From Lactuca virosa (taxonomy: Eukaryota; Streptophyta; Magnoliopsida; Asterales; Asteraceae): DNA of 64,000 nucleotides. The translations under genes were made by a program, and so were the position numbers. Location: contig CAKMRJ010005634.1 of NCBI GenBank assembly GCA_928212115.1, positions 177,318,791-177,382,790 of the forward strand. Direction: 5' to 3'. Of this stretch, positions 32,438 to 43,886 are shown one piece after another; position 1 is the stretch's first letter; each line of letters begins with the position of its first letter. Under the pieces are notes generated by a model. That model worked only from the letters and a program-made list of their open reading frames with translations, did not search any database and was not told where the DNA came from.

Positions 32438-35188
32438 TTGTACAAACAAGGTTTTTCCTTTTCGTTTGATAATGAATGTGGTGGTATTAATGCTTTCTTT
32501 AATAATGTTCTTTATTTTAAAGCATTACCTTGTGATGGTGTGTATGAAACTGTGTCGGTTGTTGATAACCTAGGAAATAATGTAATGTGTATCGATTCTT
32601 CCACTAGTTTGGATAAAGCATTATTATGGCACTGTCGTCTTGGACATGTAAGCAAGAAACACATAGGCCAACTCCAAAAGGATGGAGTCTTGGAGTCATT
32701 TGACTTAAAGTCAGATGATAGTTGTAAATCTTGTTTGCTTGGGAAAATGACAAAGTCACCCTTCACTGGTACTTGTGCTAGGGGTGAGGGTTTGTTGGAC
32801 CTCATACACACAGATATGTGTGGACCCTTCAGAACCGCCACAAGAGATGCTAATCGCTTTTATGTAACTTTTACTGATGATTTTAGTAGATATGGATATG
32901 TATACTTAATCAAGCATAAGTCAGAAACCTTTGAAAAGTTCAAGGAGTTTAAACAGGAAGTGGAGAATCAGTTGGGCAGGAACATTAAGATGCTTCGATC
33001 TGATCGAGGTGGTGAGTATCTTAGTACAAAGTTCCTTAACTACCTTAAGGAATGTGGGACTGTCTCACAATTAACACCTCCCAGGACACCACAACTTAAT
33101 GGTGTGGCTGAGAGGCGCAATCGAACCTTGTTGGATATGGTTCGTTCCATGATGAGTCGAGCTTCGCTACCAATCTCATTTTGGGGGTATGCCTTAGAGA
33201 CTGTCGCCTATATCCTTAATCTAGTCCCTACAAAGAACGTTGCCAAAACACCTCACGAGATGTGGACTGGAAAAGTTCCCAATCTGGACCACATCAAGAT
33301 TTGGGGTTGCGAGGCTTTCGTGAGGCGCGAGACTCACGATAAACTCGAACCTCGAAGTGAGAGGTGTATTTTCATGGGCTACCCACAGAGATCCTTTGGT
33401 TACCTCTTCTACAGACCCAGTGATAATGTGGTCTTTGTAGAAAGGAGAGGAGTCTTTCGCGAGAGAGAGTTCATAAGCCAAGGAAACAGTGGGAGGCAAA
33501 TTGACCTTGAAGAAATTCAAGAGTCAAGTGGTAAAGGAACCTCAAACCCTAGCAATCAACTTGAGGAGGAAACTCATGTTGATTCGACAGAAGAGTCTGT
33601 ACCTCTGACGCGTTCCACGAGAGTTAGGAATGCACCCGAGCATTACTATGGTTTCCATATTACTGTGGAAGGTGATACACTTATCAGTGATAGCACACTG
33701 GTAAGTCTAGATGAACCTAAAAGCTACACGGAAGCCATGGCAGGCCCTGAGGCTGCTAAATGGAAAGAGGCTATGGACGGCAAGATTCAGTCCATGTATG
33801 ACAATCAAGTGTGGAACTTGGTTGACAATGTACCAGATCGCAAGACAGTTGGGTCCAAATGGATCTTCAAGAAGAAAACCGACATGGATGGTAGTGTACA
33901 CACTTATAAGGCGCGACTGGTTGCAAAGGGCTTTTCTCAAACTCCGGGAGTTGATTATGATGAGACCTTTTCACCAGTAGCGAAGATTAAGTCCATTAGG
34001 GTTATGTTAGCCATTGCTGCATTTCATGATTATGAAATATGGAAAAGGGATGTCAAAACCGCTTTCCTTAATTGAAAGTTGGCTGAGGATGTTTACATGA
34101 GTCAGCCAGAGGGTTTTGTCAGTACAGAGTACCCTAATAGAGTGTGTAAGCTTGAGAAATCCATCTATGTATTGAAACAAGCACCTCGCAGATGGAATCT
34201 TTGTTTCGATGAGAAGGTCAAAGAGTTTGGTTTTTCAAGGAGTGAAGATGAATCTTGTGTATATGTCAAGGCTAGTGGGAGTATAGTTAGCTTTTTGGTA
34301 TTGTATATGGATGACATACTACTCATAGGAAATGACATCCAAACTCTGCAGGAAGTGAAGTCCTGGCTTGGGAAGTGTTTCGCTATGAAGGACCTTGAAG
34401 AAGCTGCCTATATCCTAAGGATAAGGATTTTGAGAGACAGGAGTAAAAGACTAATTGGACTTACTCAGAGTACCTACTTGGAGAAGGTGTTGAATAGGTT
34501 CAGCATGCAGAATTCCAAGAAAGGAGAGTTACCGATCCAGAGTAACGCCAGACTGAGTAAGACTCAAAGCCCGAGTACAGAGGATGAGATAGCAAAAATG
34601 AGTCGATTACTGTATGCTTCCGCTGTAGGCTCGATCATGTATGATATGACTTGTACTCGTCCTGATGTGGCCTTTGCATTGAGCATTGTCAGCAGATATC
34701 AGGGGAACCCTGGAAAGGCTCACTGGACTGCGGTAAAGAACATTCTCAAGTACCTGCGGAGGACTAAGGACTGGGTCCTTACCCTCGGTGGGAGTGATGA
34801 CTTGAGAGTATTAGGGTATAGCGATGCCAGCTTCCAGACTGATAGGGATAATTTCCGCTCTCAGTTAGGTTGGGTCTTTACCTTAAACGGAGGAGCAATT
34901 TCTTTGAAAAGTTCCAAGCAGGAGACAGTGTCTGATTCAACTTGCGAATCAGAGTATATAGAGGCAAGCGATGCAGCAAAGGAGGCTATATGGCTAAAGA
35001 ACTTCATTGGAGACCTTGGAGTTGTACCAGCTATAAAGGAGCCTATAGAGATTTTCTGTGATAGTGAAAGTGCAGTTGCCTTAGCCAGGGAACCAAGGGA
35101 TCACGGGAGATCCAGACACATCGACAGAAAATACCATTTCATCAAACATCGAATAGAAGGACTCCTCATGGAAAAGAGGGTATCATAG
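32438..35188 (+). pseudogene. pol: C integrase, reverse transcriptase and RNase H
   Basis: A 545-codon open stretch (32438-34075) and a 369-codon stretch (34079-35188) in the same frame, separated only by a TGA at 34073-34075. Order: GAG-pre-integrase (LLWHCRLGHVSKKH), zinc-finger Cys pair (CKSCLLGK), integrase core (HTDMCGPFR, RSDRGGEYLS, NGVAERRNRTLLD), RT (GSKWIFKKKTD, VKTAFLN, LYMDDILLIGND with YMDD instead of the usual YVDD at about 34303-34316), RNase H (GYSDASFQTD, DSTCESEYIEAS, EIFCDSESAV). All catalytic acidic residues I can place are present. Confidence 0.93.
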
Positions 35189-36156
35189 GATGTGTGAACC
35201 CAGCAGATCCCCTCACGAAGGGACTGGGTAGGGTTAAGCATCTCCAGCATGCGAGGCGCATAGGGCTGAAGGATGATATTAGTTTTAGTAGTTAGATAGT
35301 TTTGAAATGTGTAAAGTGTAATTGACATTTGATGATGAATAAAAGTTGTTGTTTATTTATGAGTAAAGTGTTGCTATCTTTTGTCAAATAGTTTACTATC
35401 TTTTCATTTTGCATGTTTTGACTTCCAGAATAATTATGTTATGATATATCATATTATTCAAATTCTCCATAGTCAGTGATATGTTGGAAGTAGATATGAA
35501 TCAAGACTGTCATGAAGTTGGTTGTAGATGTCTAAGATGTTGGACATAGCAAAGTGTTGCTACAACACTCATGAATGCTCATAAGTTCTGAGTATTGGAT
35601 TCAACCCATGCTCACTTGTATCACTTCATGGAATTTATCTCGAGTGATCGTGAGACGGCAATATCATACAAGTCTTCAAAACCTAGAGATATGAGTTGTT
35701 ACCTATGAGTTGGTTATACATTGATTGTATGAAAACGCATTGGTAACTCGATGTTATAAAACGTAACTTTGTGTATAATTCAACAAGTAGTAGAACAAGC
35801 ATATGAGTCGAATTTTATCTGTTCCTTCTTGTATTAGAAGCGATATCTGGGCCCCTCGATGATTTTGTTGTGACCTATGTACCGGGGCCGGTCAGAACTA
35901 AATTGATGTGTTCGATTAAGTTCTATGTCAAACAAATCGGAAATCGAGAAACAAATTGTTGGACAATAAGTAATACATTGTTCCATGTATTTGTCCGGCT
36001 GATATCTAGAACAGAGGATTATATGATCACTTATCTTAAATGGCGTATCATCATCATCTCAGTTCCACGAGACCTTGAAAGAGCTACGATTGCTGATATA
36101 TAGATCCTGAAGTCATACTTGCAGTTATAGTTATTAGACTTATCCAAGTGGGAGAC
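35189..36156 (+). other. C 3' untranslated region and polypurine tract
   Basis: No gene. It contains the degraded end of pol (NPADPLTKGLGR-type residues in another frame at about 35195-35230). The stretch at 35530-35560 (TTGGACATAGCAAAGTGTTG, inverted) is the unoccupied version of the site into which A inserted in B. It ends in AAGTGGGAGACTG. Confidence 0.8.
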
Positions 36157-36927
36157 TGTTGGATAAGGTGTATAAGTCCATAACTATTTATGGTATGTCA
36201 TTGACCCGGTTGGTACGGTCCATTTGGGTTGCATGGCATTGCAACACTTGGATAGACTAAATGAGAGAAAGGACACTTAAGGATTATTAATATATTATAA
36301 GTTCTAATATATTAATAATATTATTTAATTAGTATTGATCAAAGAATTAATTTGGAGTTAATTAAGTGATCAAAAAGAGACTAATTAAATATATGGGGTT
36401 GATTGTGTAAATCATCTATTCTTGTATAGTGGGCTAATGATCCATGGTTTGTATGGATTGGGCTAAAACCCATAAGGTGCTCCATGGATAGTCCATGGAG
36501 GTTACAAACCCATGGATCATGGAATATGAAAAGCCATGACAATTAGGGTTTACATGGTGTAACCCTACTTGTGTCACAACTATATAAAGACCCCTTGTCT
36601 AGCAAAATTGGCACTACTACAAGCAAGTAAGAGGGCAATCCGAATTTTGGAGTATAAGTGAACTTCTCTCAAGGTTATTCCAAGTATTGTGGTGTTGTGT
36701 GAGACATTTGAGGCATCACACTTGAGGTGCTAGGCTCACAAGGTTCTCAAGGAATCCAAACAACAAAAGGTATGTTCTACTTCTAGCATTTATGTTTAAA
36801 AGTTCCCCATGCTATGCTAGATAGGTTATGAACCTTGGAAATCAAATTTGCATGTATCTTAGTAAAACATAGATCCAAGGTTTCTAGGGTTGCATGTACA
36901 CCTTAGGAGTGTTAGAATGCTCAAAAC
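36157..36927 (+). repeat. C 3' LTR (771 bp)
   Basis: TGTTGGATAAGGTG... with probable TATA (CTATATAAAG, about 36580) and AT-rich TATTAATATATTA motifs near the 5' part, as in B and G. The right end stops at about 36927, after which D LTR sequence resumes. Confidence 0.85.
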
Positions 36928-36929
36928 CC

Positions 36930-37075
36930 CCTCATGGTCTTAGGCCACTGCCATGGGAACCCCCACATGGTCTTAACTAACTGCCATGGGAACCCCCACA
37001 TGGTCTTAACCAACTGCCATGGGAACCCCCACATGGTCTTAGCCTGGAATGCCATGGGAACCCCCTACATGGTCT
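36930..37075 (+). repeat. Minisatellite in the D LTR
   Basis: Four to five head-to-tail copies of a unit of about 33 bp, TGCCATGGGAACCCCCACAT plus GGTCTTAACCAAC, starting near 36950; a diverged unit lies at about 37183-37209. Its translation repeats GNPHMVLTNCH, which is a by-product. Confidence 0.85.
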
Positions 37076-37488
37076 TATATCCAAATACCTCAAGAACCAC
37101 CCGGGGTCTTCCATGAAAGTATCACAAGACAACTGGCATACCACATACCACACAATCAACTCGCATACCACATATAACTAATTGTCATGGGAACCCTTGC
37201 ATGGTCTTCCCACAAATACATAATGTATCGATAGCACATCCGCAATAATGATTACAACTAGATAAATGGGCCGGCCTTGATTCCTTCGACCCATTGGTAT
37301 GGTGAGGAGACTCAGCTCTGAAGGAATGTTGAACTTATAAGATCAAATCCCAACTCTCAGCTCCGAACTCAACTGCCTACAACCACCATGTGACCAACTT
37401 CATCAAAATCCTGAAACACCAAAAATACCCTTAAAGTCAAACTTGGTCAACCATGGTCAAAGTCAAAGTCAACAGTCCATGTTGACCC

Positions 37489-38381
37489 AACTCGTCGAGT
37501 TCACTTGCTGACTCGTCGAGTTCCTTCGGTTCTCAGAAAACCAGGAAAAACCCTAGTCAACTCGCCGAGTTGACAGGACAACTCGTCGAGTTCGCATAGT
37601 TTCCATAGGATCGGGGAAACCCGAGTCAACTCGCCGAGTTGGCAGGGCAACTCGTTGAGTTTTCCTAGTCTTAACACATTCAACTACTTTTCCAGCGAGT
37701 CCAAAGCCCCAAATTATAGATATGTTCCCCTAGGGTGAAGATACCACGTAAAGTTGCTACCTTTACGTCCATGCATGGTATTAAGGGGGCTAAAACACTC
37801 AAACATAGCTTATTAAGGGATTTAGGGCATGAAGGAGGGCCAAGACTTAATAAAGATGGAAACTTTAAGTCCATGGAGGCCCTAACACGTCCAGATCTGA
37901 AGTCATAGCTTCAACACATGCTCAAATCCAAGAATGACCCAAGAATAAGCTAAAAAATGACACTAAACCCTCTAATGGGGAGATCTAGCAAATGAATGAT
38001 CAAGGTATCGACTTTATACCTCAATGTAGCTGCAACACTGGAGGAAATCCCGGATCTACTGCCTTCCACTCTATCAAACCTCTTCAAGCTTCAAGTTCCT
38101 TCCAAAAGAGCACCAAAAATAACTCTCCAAACTCACACACACACAAAATGACAGAACAAGCACTAACTAGGGTTTCTCTGGACAAAGGGGCAGTAAGGGA
38201 GGCTAACAATTAGGCTTAAGGCCTTTAAATAGGGTACAAACCCTAAAAATTAGGGTTTCCCTTTCCAGCGTCTACTCGTCGAGTTGAGGCTCCCAACTCG
38301 TCGAGTTGATTCCTTATACCGCGTCCACATAAATCCCTACACGACGAGTTGGAGCTCCCCCAACTCGTCGAGTTCCAGCCC
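37489..38381 (-). repeat. AACTCGTCGAGTT palindrome cluster in the D LTR
   Basis: Perfect or one-off copies at 37489-37501, 37511-37522, 37559-37571 (GCC centre), 37580-37592, 37628-37640, 37649-37661, 38273-38285, 38295-38307, about 38342-38351 and 38360-38372. They often come in pairs about 8-10 bp apart. The right LTR has them at about 43725-43830. Confidence 0.85.
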
Positions 38382-38447
38382 AAAGCCCTAAAATGTTGAG
38401 AAATAAATGATACCTGAATCAAGCGTTACAAATCTCCCCCACTTGAA

Positions 38448-39600
38448 CTAGACTTCGTCCTTGAAGTCTGTCGACGCAAAAAAATCTGGGTAATGCTCTC
38501 GCATCTCATCCTCCGGCTCCTATGTCCATCCCTAGCCCTTTCGGTGCTGCCATTGCACCTTCACTAGCTTCACCTCTTTGTTACGAAGAACCTTAGTTTT
38601 CTTATCCAAAACCACAACGGGCCTCTCAATGTAGTTCAGGCTCTCATCCACCTGAATGTCGTCGAACGAAATAATCGCGGCCTCGTCTGTGACACACTTC
38701 CGAAGCTGAGACACATGGAAGATGTTGTGAATCTAGCTAAGCTCGTCCGGTAGATCCAAACGGTTAGCCACCTTGCCCAACCAGGCCGAAATACGGAACG
38801 GACCAATATATCAAGGTCCTAACTTGCCCCTCTTCCGAAACCTAATGACACCCTTCCAAGGTGACACCTTCAGCAAAACAAAGTCTCCCACGACATCCGA
38901 GCAGCGCTGATCAGCATAACTTTTCTGACGGCTCTACGCGACCCGCAGCCTGTCGCGCACTTGTTGGATCAAATCGGTAGTCTTAAGCACCACCTCGGTT
39001 CTTCCCATGAATCGGTGCCCAACCTCACCCCAACAAACTAGGGTCCTACACCTCTGACCATACAACATCTCAAACGGGGGTCGGTCGATAATAGCTTGAT
39101 AACTATTGTTATATGAAAACTCTGCTAGTGGGAGGTATGAATCCCAACTCCATCCGAAATCCAGTACGCATGCCCGCAGCATATCCTCGAGCGTCTGGAT
39201 CGTCCGCTCGCTCTGGCAGCCTGTCTGGGGGTGGTACGCAGTGATGAAGTGTAACTGTGTGCCCAGTTCCTCGTGGAACTTCCTCCAACATCTTCTGTCG
39301 CACACCCCCAGATACCGGTACCCACACTCGGCCACACTGTGTCAAGAGACCTCGACTATCCTGAACAAACAAGGTAATCTGACCCCGAATCCGCTCTATC
39401 TCCTAATTCTCTTTCTTCAAACCCTCCACCTGTGCCCCCCTGATCATATCCAACATTGGAGAGATCACCGTCATCCTCAAGCAAACGTTCCCGACCGGAG
39501 CACTTGTCGCCTTGCGACTCAAAGCATCGGCCACCACGTTGGCCTTCCTTGGATGGTAGAAAATCTCGCAACCGTAATATTTCAGTACATCTAACATCTC
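38448..39600 (-). pseudogene. D integrase remnant and chromodomain-like tail
   Basis: After RNase H (ending ADALSRK, about 39520) the minus strand keeps the spacer and GGVRQKMLEE (about 39300), then jumps to RKFHEELGTQLHF and HPQTGCQSERTIQTLEDMLRAC (third catalytic region, Glu present, about 39230-39180). The zinc finger and the first two catalytic Asp regions are deleted. Downstream come LRDR-like and KVSPWKGVIRF (about 38880), HNIFHVSQLRKC and VKLVKVQWQHRKG (38560-38530), the entry to a group II chromodomain; the following WT-EPEDEM phrase is split by a stop. Confidence 0.8.
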
Positions 39601-40901
39601 CTCTCCCGCCTGTTAAGGTTCTGCTGATCCATCAAATACTTCAGACTTTTGTGGTCATTATAGATGGTGCACCGAACTCCGTACAACTAATGCCTCCATA
39701 TTTTAAGGGCAAACACCACCGCCCCAAATTCCAGGTCGTGAGTGGGGTAGTTCGCCTCATGAGGCTTCAACTGCCTCGAGGCGTACACGATCACATGCTC
39801 TTTCTGCATCAAAACAGACCCTAACCCCGAGATAGACGCATCACAATACACCACCAAATCATACAGTCCCTCGGGTAGGGCTAAAATTGGGGCCTCACAT
39901 AACCTCTATCTCAAGGTCTCGAAAGCCAACTATTGGTCAGGGACCCACCGAAAAGTTACATTCTTCTTGGTCAATCGAGTGAAAGGTACGATGATCTTGG
40001 AGAAATCCTGGATGAATCTCCGATAGTACCCCGTTAGACCCAAGAAGCTACGGATCTCTGATGCATTCTTTGGTACTTCCCATCGCATCACTACCTTAAT
40101 CTTGGTTGGATCAACCAAAATACCCTCTTGGTTGATGATGTGACCCAAAAACTGCACCTCTCGCAACCAGAAATCACACTCTGAGAACTTGGCATAAAGC
40201 CTTTTCGTCCTCAGTGTCTCGAATACCTCCCTCAGATGCTGCTCATGCTGCTCCTTTCTCTTAGAATAGACCAAGATATCATCGATAGAAACGATCATAG
40301 ACCGATCCAACATCGGCCTACACACTCTGTTCATGAGGTCCATGAACGTTGGTGGGGCACTGGTGAGCCCGAATGCAATCACCACAAACTCATAGTGATC
40401 GTACCAAGTCCTGAAAGTTGTCTTCGGTATATCCTCATCCCTAATCCTTAGCTGATGGTACCCCGACCGAAGATCAATCTTGGAAAACCAAGATGCACCC
40501 TGCAGCTGATCGAACAAATCATCGATCCTCGGAATCGGATAACGATTTTTCACAGCTAGCTTGTTCAGCTCTCGATAATCGATACACATCCTGTATGACC
40601 CATCCTTATTTTTCTCGAACAGGATCGGTGCTCCCCACAGGGAACTGCTCGGACAAATAAACCCTCAGTCTAGCAGCTCCTGGAGCTATGTAAACAGCTC
40701 CTGTATCTCGGGCGGAGCTAGCCGGTACGGTGCCTTAGCTATCGTAGCGGCACCCGTTACCAAATCTATGTGAAACTCTACTTGCCTCTCTGGAGGCACC
40801 CCAGACAACTCCTCGGGAAAGACATACCGAAAATCCTGTACAACCGGTACACTGTCCAAATATGTCGGGGTCTCAACCCTCGTATTCGAGATGTATACCA
40901 A
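39601..40901 (-). pseudogene. pol: D reverse transcriptase and RNase H
   Basis: The linker VPVVQDFRYVFPEELSG starts at about 40840; RT is open 40589-39930 with MCIDYRELNK, KIDLRSGYHQL, IAFGLTSAPPTFMDLMN and catalytic MIVSIDDILVYS (Phe of FIDD is Ser, both Asp present). The thumb region ends QDFSKIIVPFTRLT. RNase H follows in other frames (YDLVVYCDAS-like part at about 39860-39830, HKSLKYLMDQQ at about 39650). Frameshifts at about 40600-40690 and after 39930. Confidence 0.88.
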
Positions 40902-41400
40902 AAACCCCGAACAACCCTGATGGAGAAGTCTCCTATCCCTTGAAGCCGAGCAGAGGGTTGGCCCTTGCGAGGATCACTCCCCATGAATAACCAGTTCTCC
41001 CCCACTTGGGGTTCGAACTATCACCAACTGGCGCTCGCAGTCTATCAGGGCCCCATTAGCCCCCAACCAGTCCATTATGACGATCACCTCAGCCTCGTAG
41101 CGGTATCAGAACCAGCTCGACACGAAACCTCTCCCCAAACATGTTCAGGACACAGTTCCGATATACCCTCACAGTACTCACAGTGCGGTCATCAGCAATC
41201 TCCACCTCAAGCGGGGAATCCAAAGTCCCCAGAGCGTCCCGAAACTTCTTGCTAAGCGCAAGAGATACGAACAATCGGGTAGCTCCCGATTCGAATAGAA
41301 CATGAGCCGACATACCATTGAGAAAAAAGGTCCCTGTATCGGAGCACATATATACATAAGCATAACAATCAATATCGAGCAGGAAAATAAATTACGTACC
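40902..41400 (-). pseudogene. pro: D aspartic protease
   Basis: GMSAHVLFESGATRLFVSL: the catalytic DSGA reads ESGA, an Asp-to-Glu change at about 41296-41298. LEVEIADDRTVSTVRVYRNC and, in a shifted frame, VIMDWLVGANGALIDC follow. In aspartic proteases Glu at this position is expected to abolish or nearly abolish activity. Confidence 0.8.
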
Positions 41401-42615
41401 AGCCACGACGTCTGGTGCTACCTGAGCCTCCTTCGTAGTCAACTGAAATGCTCGACTCTTCACCGCAGGAGCATCCGCCTTGGCAGGGCGGCCTTCAGTG
41501 ATCCTCATTGTGGAAAGCGCAAGCACCGCCACCGCTCCTCCCCCTCCTTGAAACCTCGGACAATCTGCCTTTTTATGGCCGGTTTGGTTGCAGTGGAAAC
41601 AAATCAAGCCTTTCTTGGGGCAGTCCCTGTTCACGTGGCCTGGCTGACCACAGGTATAACATACCGGGCCCATAACCCGGCAGACTCCACCGTGCGACTA
41701 CCCATATTTGGCATACCGGACACTACCCTTCTGGCCCCTACCAGAAGAATCTGAGGTCTTTGGATTTTTAGCCTGACCTACAGCCGTCTGAGCCTGCTCT
41801 GGCTTCCGCTTGGTGCGGAGCTCCAACTACATCTCCCGCTCACGAGCTTTCTCCACCATCTCATTCAGGGTTTTTCACCCTGTGAAGCTCACAAAATCAC
41901 GGATATCATCCCTCAGCATGGAATGATACCTTGTCCTCCTCATATCCTCATCCACAACATACTGAGGAATCCACAGTGCTCGCTCCCGAAACTTGGCGGT
42001 GATCTCCACCACCGTCTCGGTGGTCTGCTGTAGCTCCTGGAATTCCATCACTAACCGTTGCATCTCAATAGATGGTGCAAACTCCAGATCAAAGCGCCTA
42101 ACAAACTCCTCCCATGACATCTCAACCACACTGGCTGATCCCACCTGGATAGTCACCTCCTCCCACCAATCCCTTGCTCGGTCCCTCAACATACACGAGG
42201 AAAACCCCACCTTTGTCGCCTCGGGGCAAAAGCTTGTGCACTGGGCATTCTCCATGTCTGCCATCCAACGTCAACTAGCTATGGGGTCCCTGACCCCGAA
42301 AAACTCAGGCGCTCTGCATGCCTTGAACTCCGGGAACAAGGGAGTTCGGGCCCCGACCTGGCCCGTAGCAATCTCGGCTCGGAAAGACCTGAGCCGCTCC
42401 TCCATGATCTCCATCACCTCCTACTTGATTGTCCCGGAAATCACTGAGGTAGCATCAAGGATGCCTTTCGTAACCTCGGCTGCGATAAGATCGCGCAGCC
42501 TCTCGTCAACGGGCTCTATAGCATAGCCCGACCCACATTCGGATCCTGATCCTGATCCTGATCCTGATCCCGCTGCTCCATGACATGTCACCACCATTCT
42601 GATCTGAAATACCAT
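41401..42615 (-). pseudogene. gag: D gag
   Basis: N-terminus at about 42615 with a Gly/Ser repeat encoded by a CTGATC hexanucleotide run (42541-42570), then PLFPEFKACRAPEFFGVRDP, MLRDRARDWWEEV and FVRRFDLEFAPSIEMQRLVMEF (42264-41875), and a pair of intact zinc knuckles CYTCGQPGHVNRDC and CFHCNQTGHKKADC (about 41660-41580). Stops at about 42420, 42280 and 41870, plus frameshifts. Confidence 0.88.
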
Positions 42616-42619
42616 AAGA

Positions 42620-43881
42620 AAAAATGATCAAGATATTCAAAAAGGGGATCCTTCCACACCGGTTCTCCTTAGAGCTTCCAGATCTAACATTAGTTCGGGT
42701 ACAGGTCCTATGCTTTCAGTAGTATGGGCCCAATAATACCTTCCACACCTACATGTACCTTCCCCAAGGCTCTACCTGATAACTCTATTTTCTCCCAGAA
42801 CAAAACATATCTCACAAACTACTGTATAACTCAAATCCTCGGCTATTCTAAGATTTGCTCCATTCCCATTAAACCAGAACTCAAATCAATCATAACAGGT
42901 TGCCCTATGCATGCAAATTATACACAGAACAGGATCAAATAGACTGTCGAATAACATACTCTAACCGTATACAATTTTTAAACCATACACATAGCAAAAC
43001 CATCCGACTATCATATTCCAAATATCAATATAGCATGGCTAACATATTGGGGAACCACTTACTTGAGCTCGGCCGATTACACACATTTCACTCTCCCTTT
43101 TTGGTTTTAAGAAATTTTTAACTTTTGATTTTTGAAAACAATTTACCATTTCCTTAGTTTGAGTCCTGACACACCCGAGATTGTACCCGAATCCCTCAAA
43201 CCAAACTATATATCTAATCCCCTAGGGTGAAGATACCACGTAAACTTGCTAACTTGACATCCATTAAGGGATTTAAGGCATGAAGGAGGGAAAAGTCTTA
43301 ATAAAGATGACAACTTTAAATCCATGGAGGACCTAAGACGTCCAAATCTGAAGTCGTAGCTTGAAGACATGCTCAAATCCAAGAATGACCCAATAATAAG
43401 CTAGAAAATGACACTAAACCCTCTAATGGCGAGATCTAGGAAATGAATGACCAAGGTATCGACTTTATACCTCAATGTAGCTACAACACTGGAGGAAATC
43501 CCGGATCTACTGCCTTCCACTCAATCAAACCTCTTCAAGCGTCAAGTTCCTTCCAAAAGAGCACCAAAAGTCACTCTCCAAGCTCACACTCACACAAAAT
43601 GAGAGAACAAGCAAGAACTAGGGTTTCTCTGGACAAAGGGGCGGTAAGGGAGGCTAACAATGAGGCTTAAGGCCTTTAAATAGGGTGCAAACCCTAAAAA
43701 TTAGGGTTTTCCTTTCCAGCGTCTACTCGTCGAGTTGAGGATCCCCAACTCGTCGATTTGAGTCCTTATCCCGCATCCAAATAAATCCCTACACGACGAG
43801 TTGGAGCTCCCCAACTCATCGAGTTCCAGCCCAAAGCCCTAAAATGTTGAGAAATAAATGATACCTGAATCAAGCGTTATA
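42620..43881 (-). repeat. D 5' leader and partial 5' LTR (right copy)
   Basis: From about 43207 (CCCCTAGGGTGAAGATACCA) to 43881 the sequence matches 37729-38430 of the left LTR with small deletions. Left of 43205 it does not match the LTR; no primer-binding site is found, so a deletion removed it together with the first part of this LTR. The frames at 42724-43121 have no family features. Confidence 0.75.
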
Positions 43882-43886
43882 ATGAC

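Larger units (their letters stand above)
29208..36927 (+). mobile_element. Element C: Ty1/copia retrotransposon inserted in the D LTR
   Basis: 5' LTR 29208-29711, degraded PBS (GTAGTATCAGAGC) at 29712-29724, gag-pol 31260-35188, polypurine tract AAGTGGGAGAC at 36146-36156, 3' LTR 36157-36927. Outer ends are worn: TG at the left is TT, and the right end stops at CTCAAAACC without the CAACA expected from B. No target duplication is recognisable. Only three nonsense codons and one frameshift interrupt the polyprotein, the best-preserved coding region in the window. Confidence 0.9.
36928..38430 (-). repeat. D 3' LTR, inner part (after C insertion)
   Basis: Continues the D LTR to its end GCGTTACA at 38430. 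It holds a minisatellite (36930-37075), several AACTCGTCGAGTT palindromes and an open frame 37992-38213 that recurs at 43443-43670 in the right LTR. That frame shows no known domain and overlaps the likely transcription start side of the LTR, so I do not call it a gene. Confidence 0.85.
28888..43881 (-). mobile_element. Element D: Tekay-like Ty3/gypsy retrotransposon, split by C
   Basis: Flanked by a perfect 5-bp target duplication ATGAC (28883-28887 and 43882-43886). Termini TGTAACAACCC (28888) and GCGTTATA (43881; GCGTTACA in the other LTR copy). The left (3') LTR is 28888-38430 interrupted by copia element C; the right (5') LTR is partial. The internal part, 38431-~43200, encodes gag to integrase with a chromodomain-like tail on the minus strand. 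A polypurine tract (reverse complement of ATCTCCCCCACTTG) follows the left LTR at 38432-38445. Confidence 0.93.

Noticed and set aside
36930..37210. CRISPR-like array (regular repeats with short spacers)
   Set aside because: Contiguous minisatellite without unique spacers, in a plant LTR.
37489..37661. Paired palindromes as a bacterial-type operator or a CRISPR
   Set aside because: All other evidence is eukaryotic LTR retrotransposon; spacing irregular.
37501..38213. Frames inside the D LTR (37501-37874, 37992-38213 and 43443-43670)
   Set aside because: Carried by LTR repeats and palindromes. The frame at 37992 recurs in the other LTR but shows no domain and no preference for silent changes that I could see.
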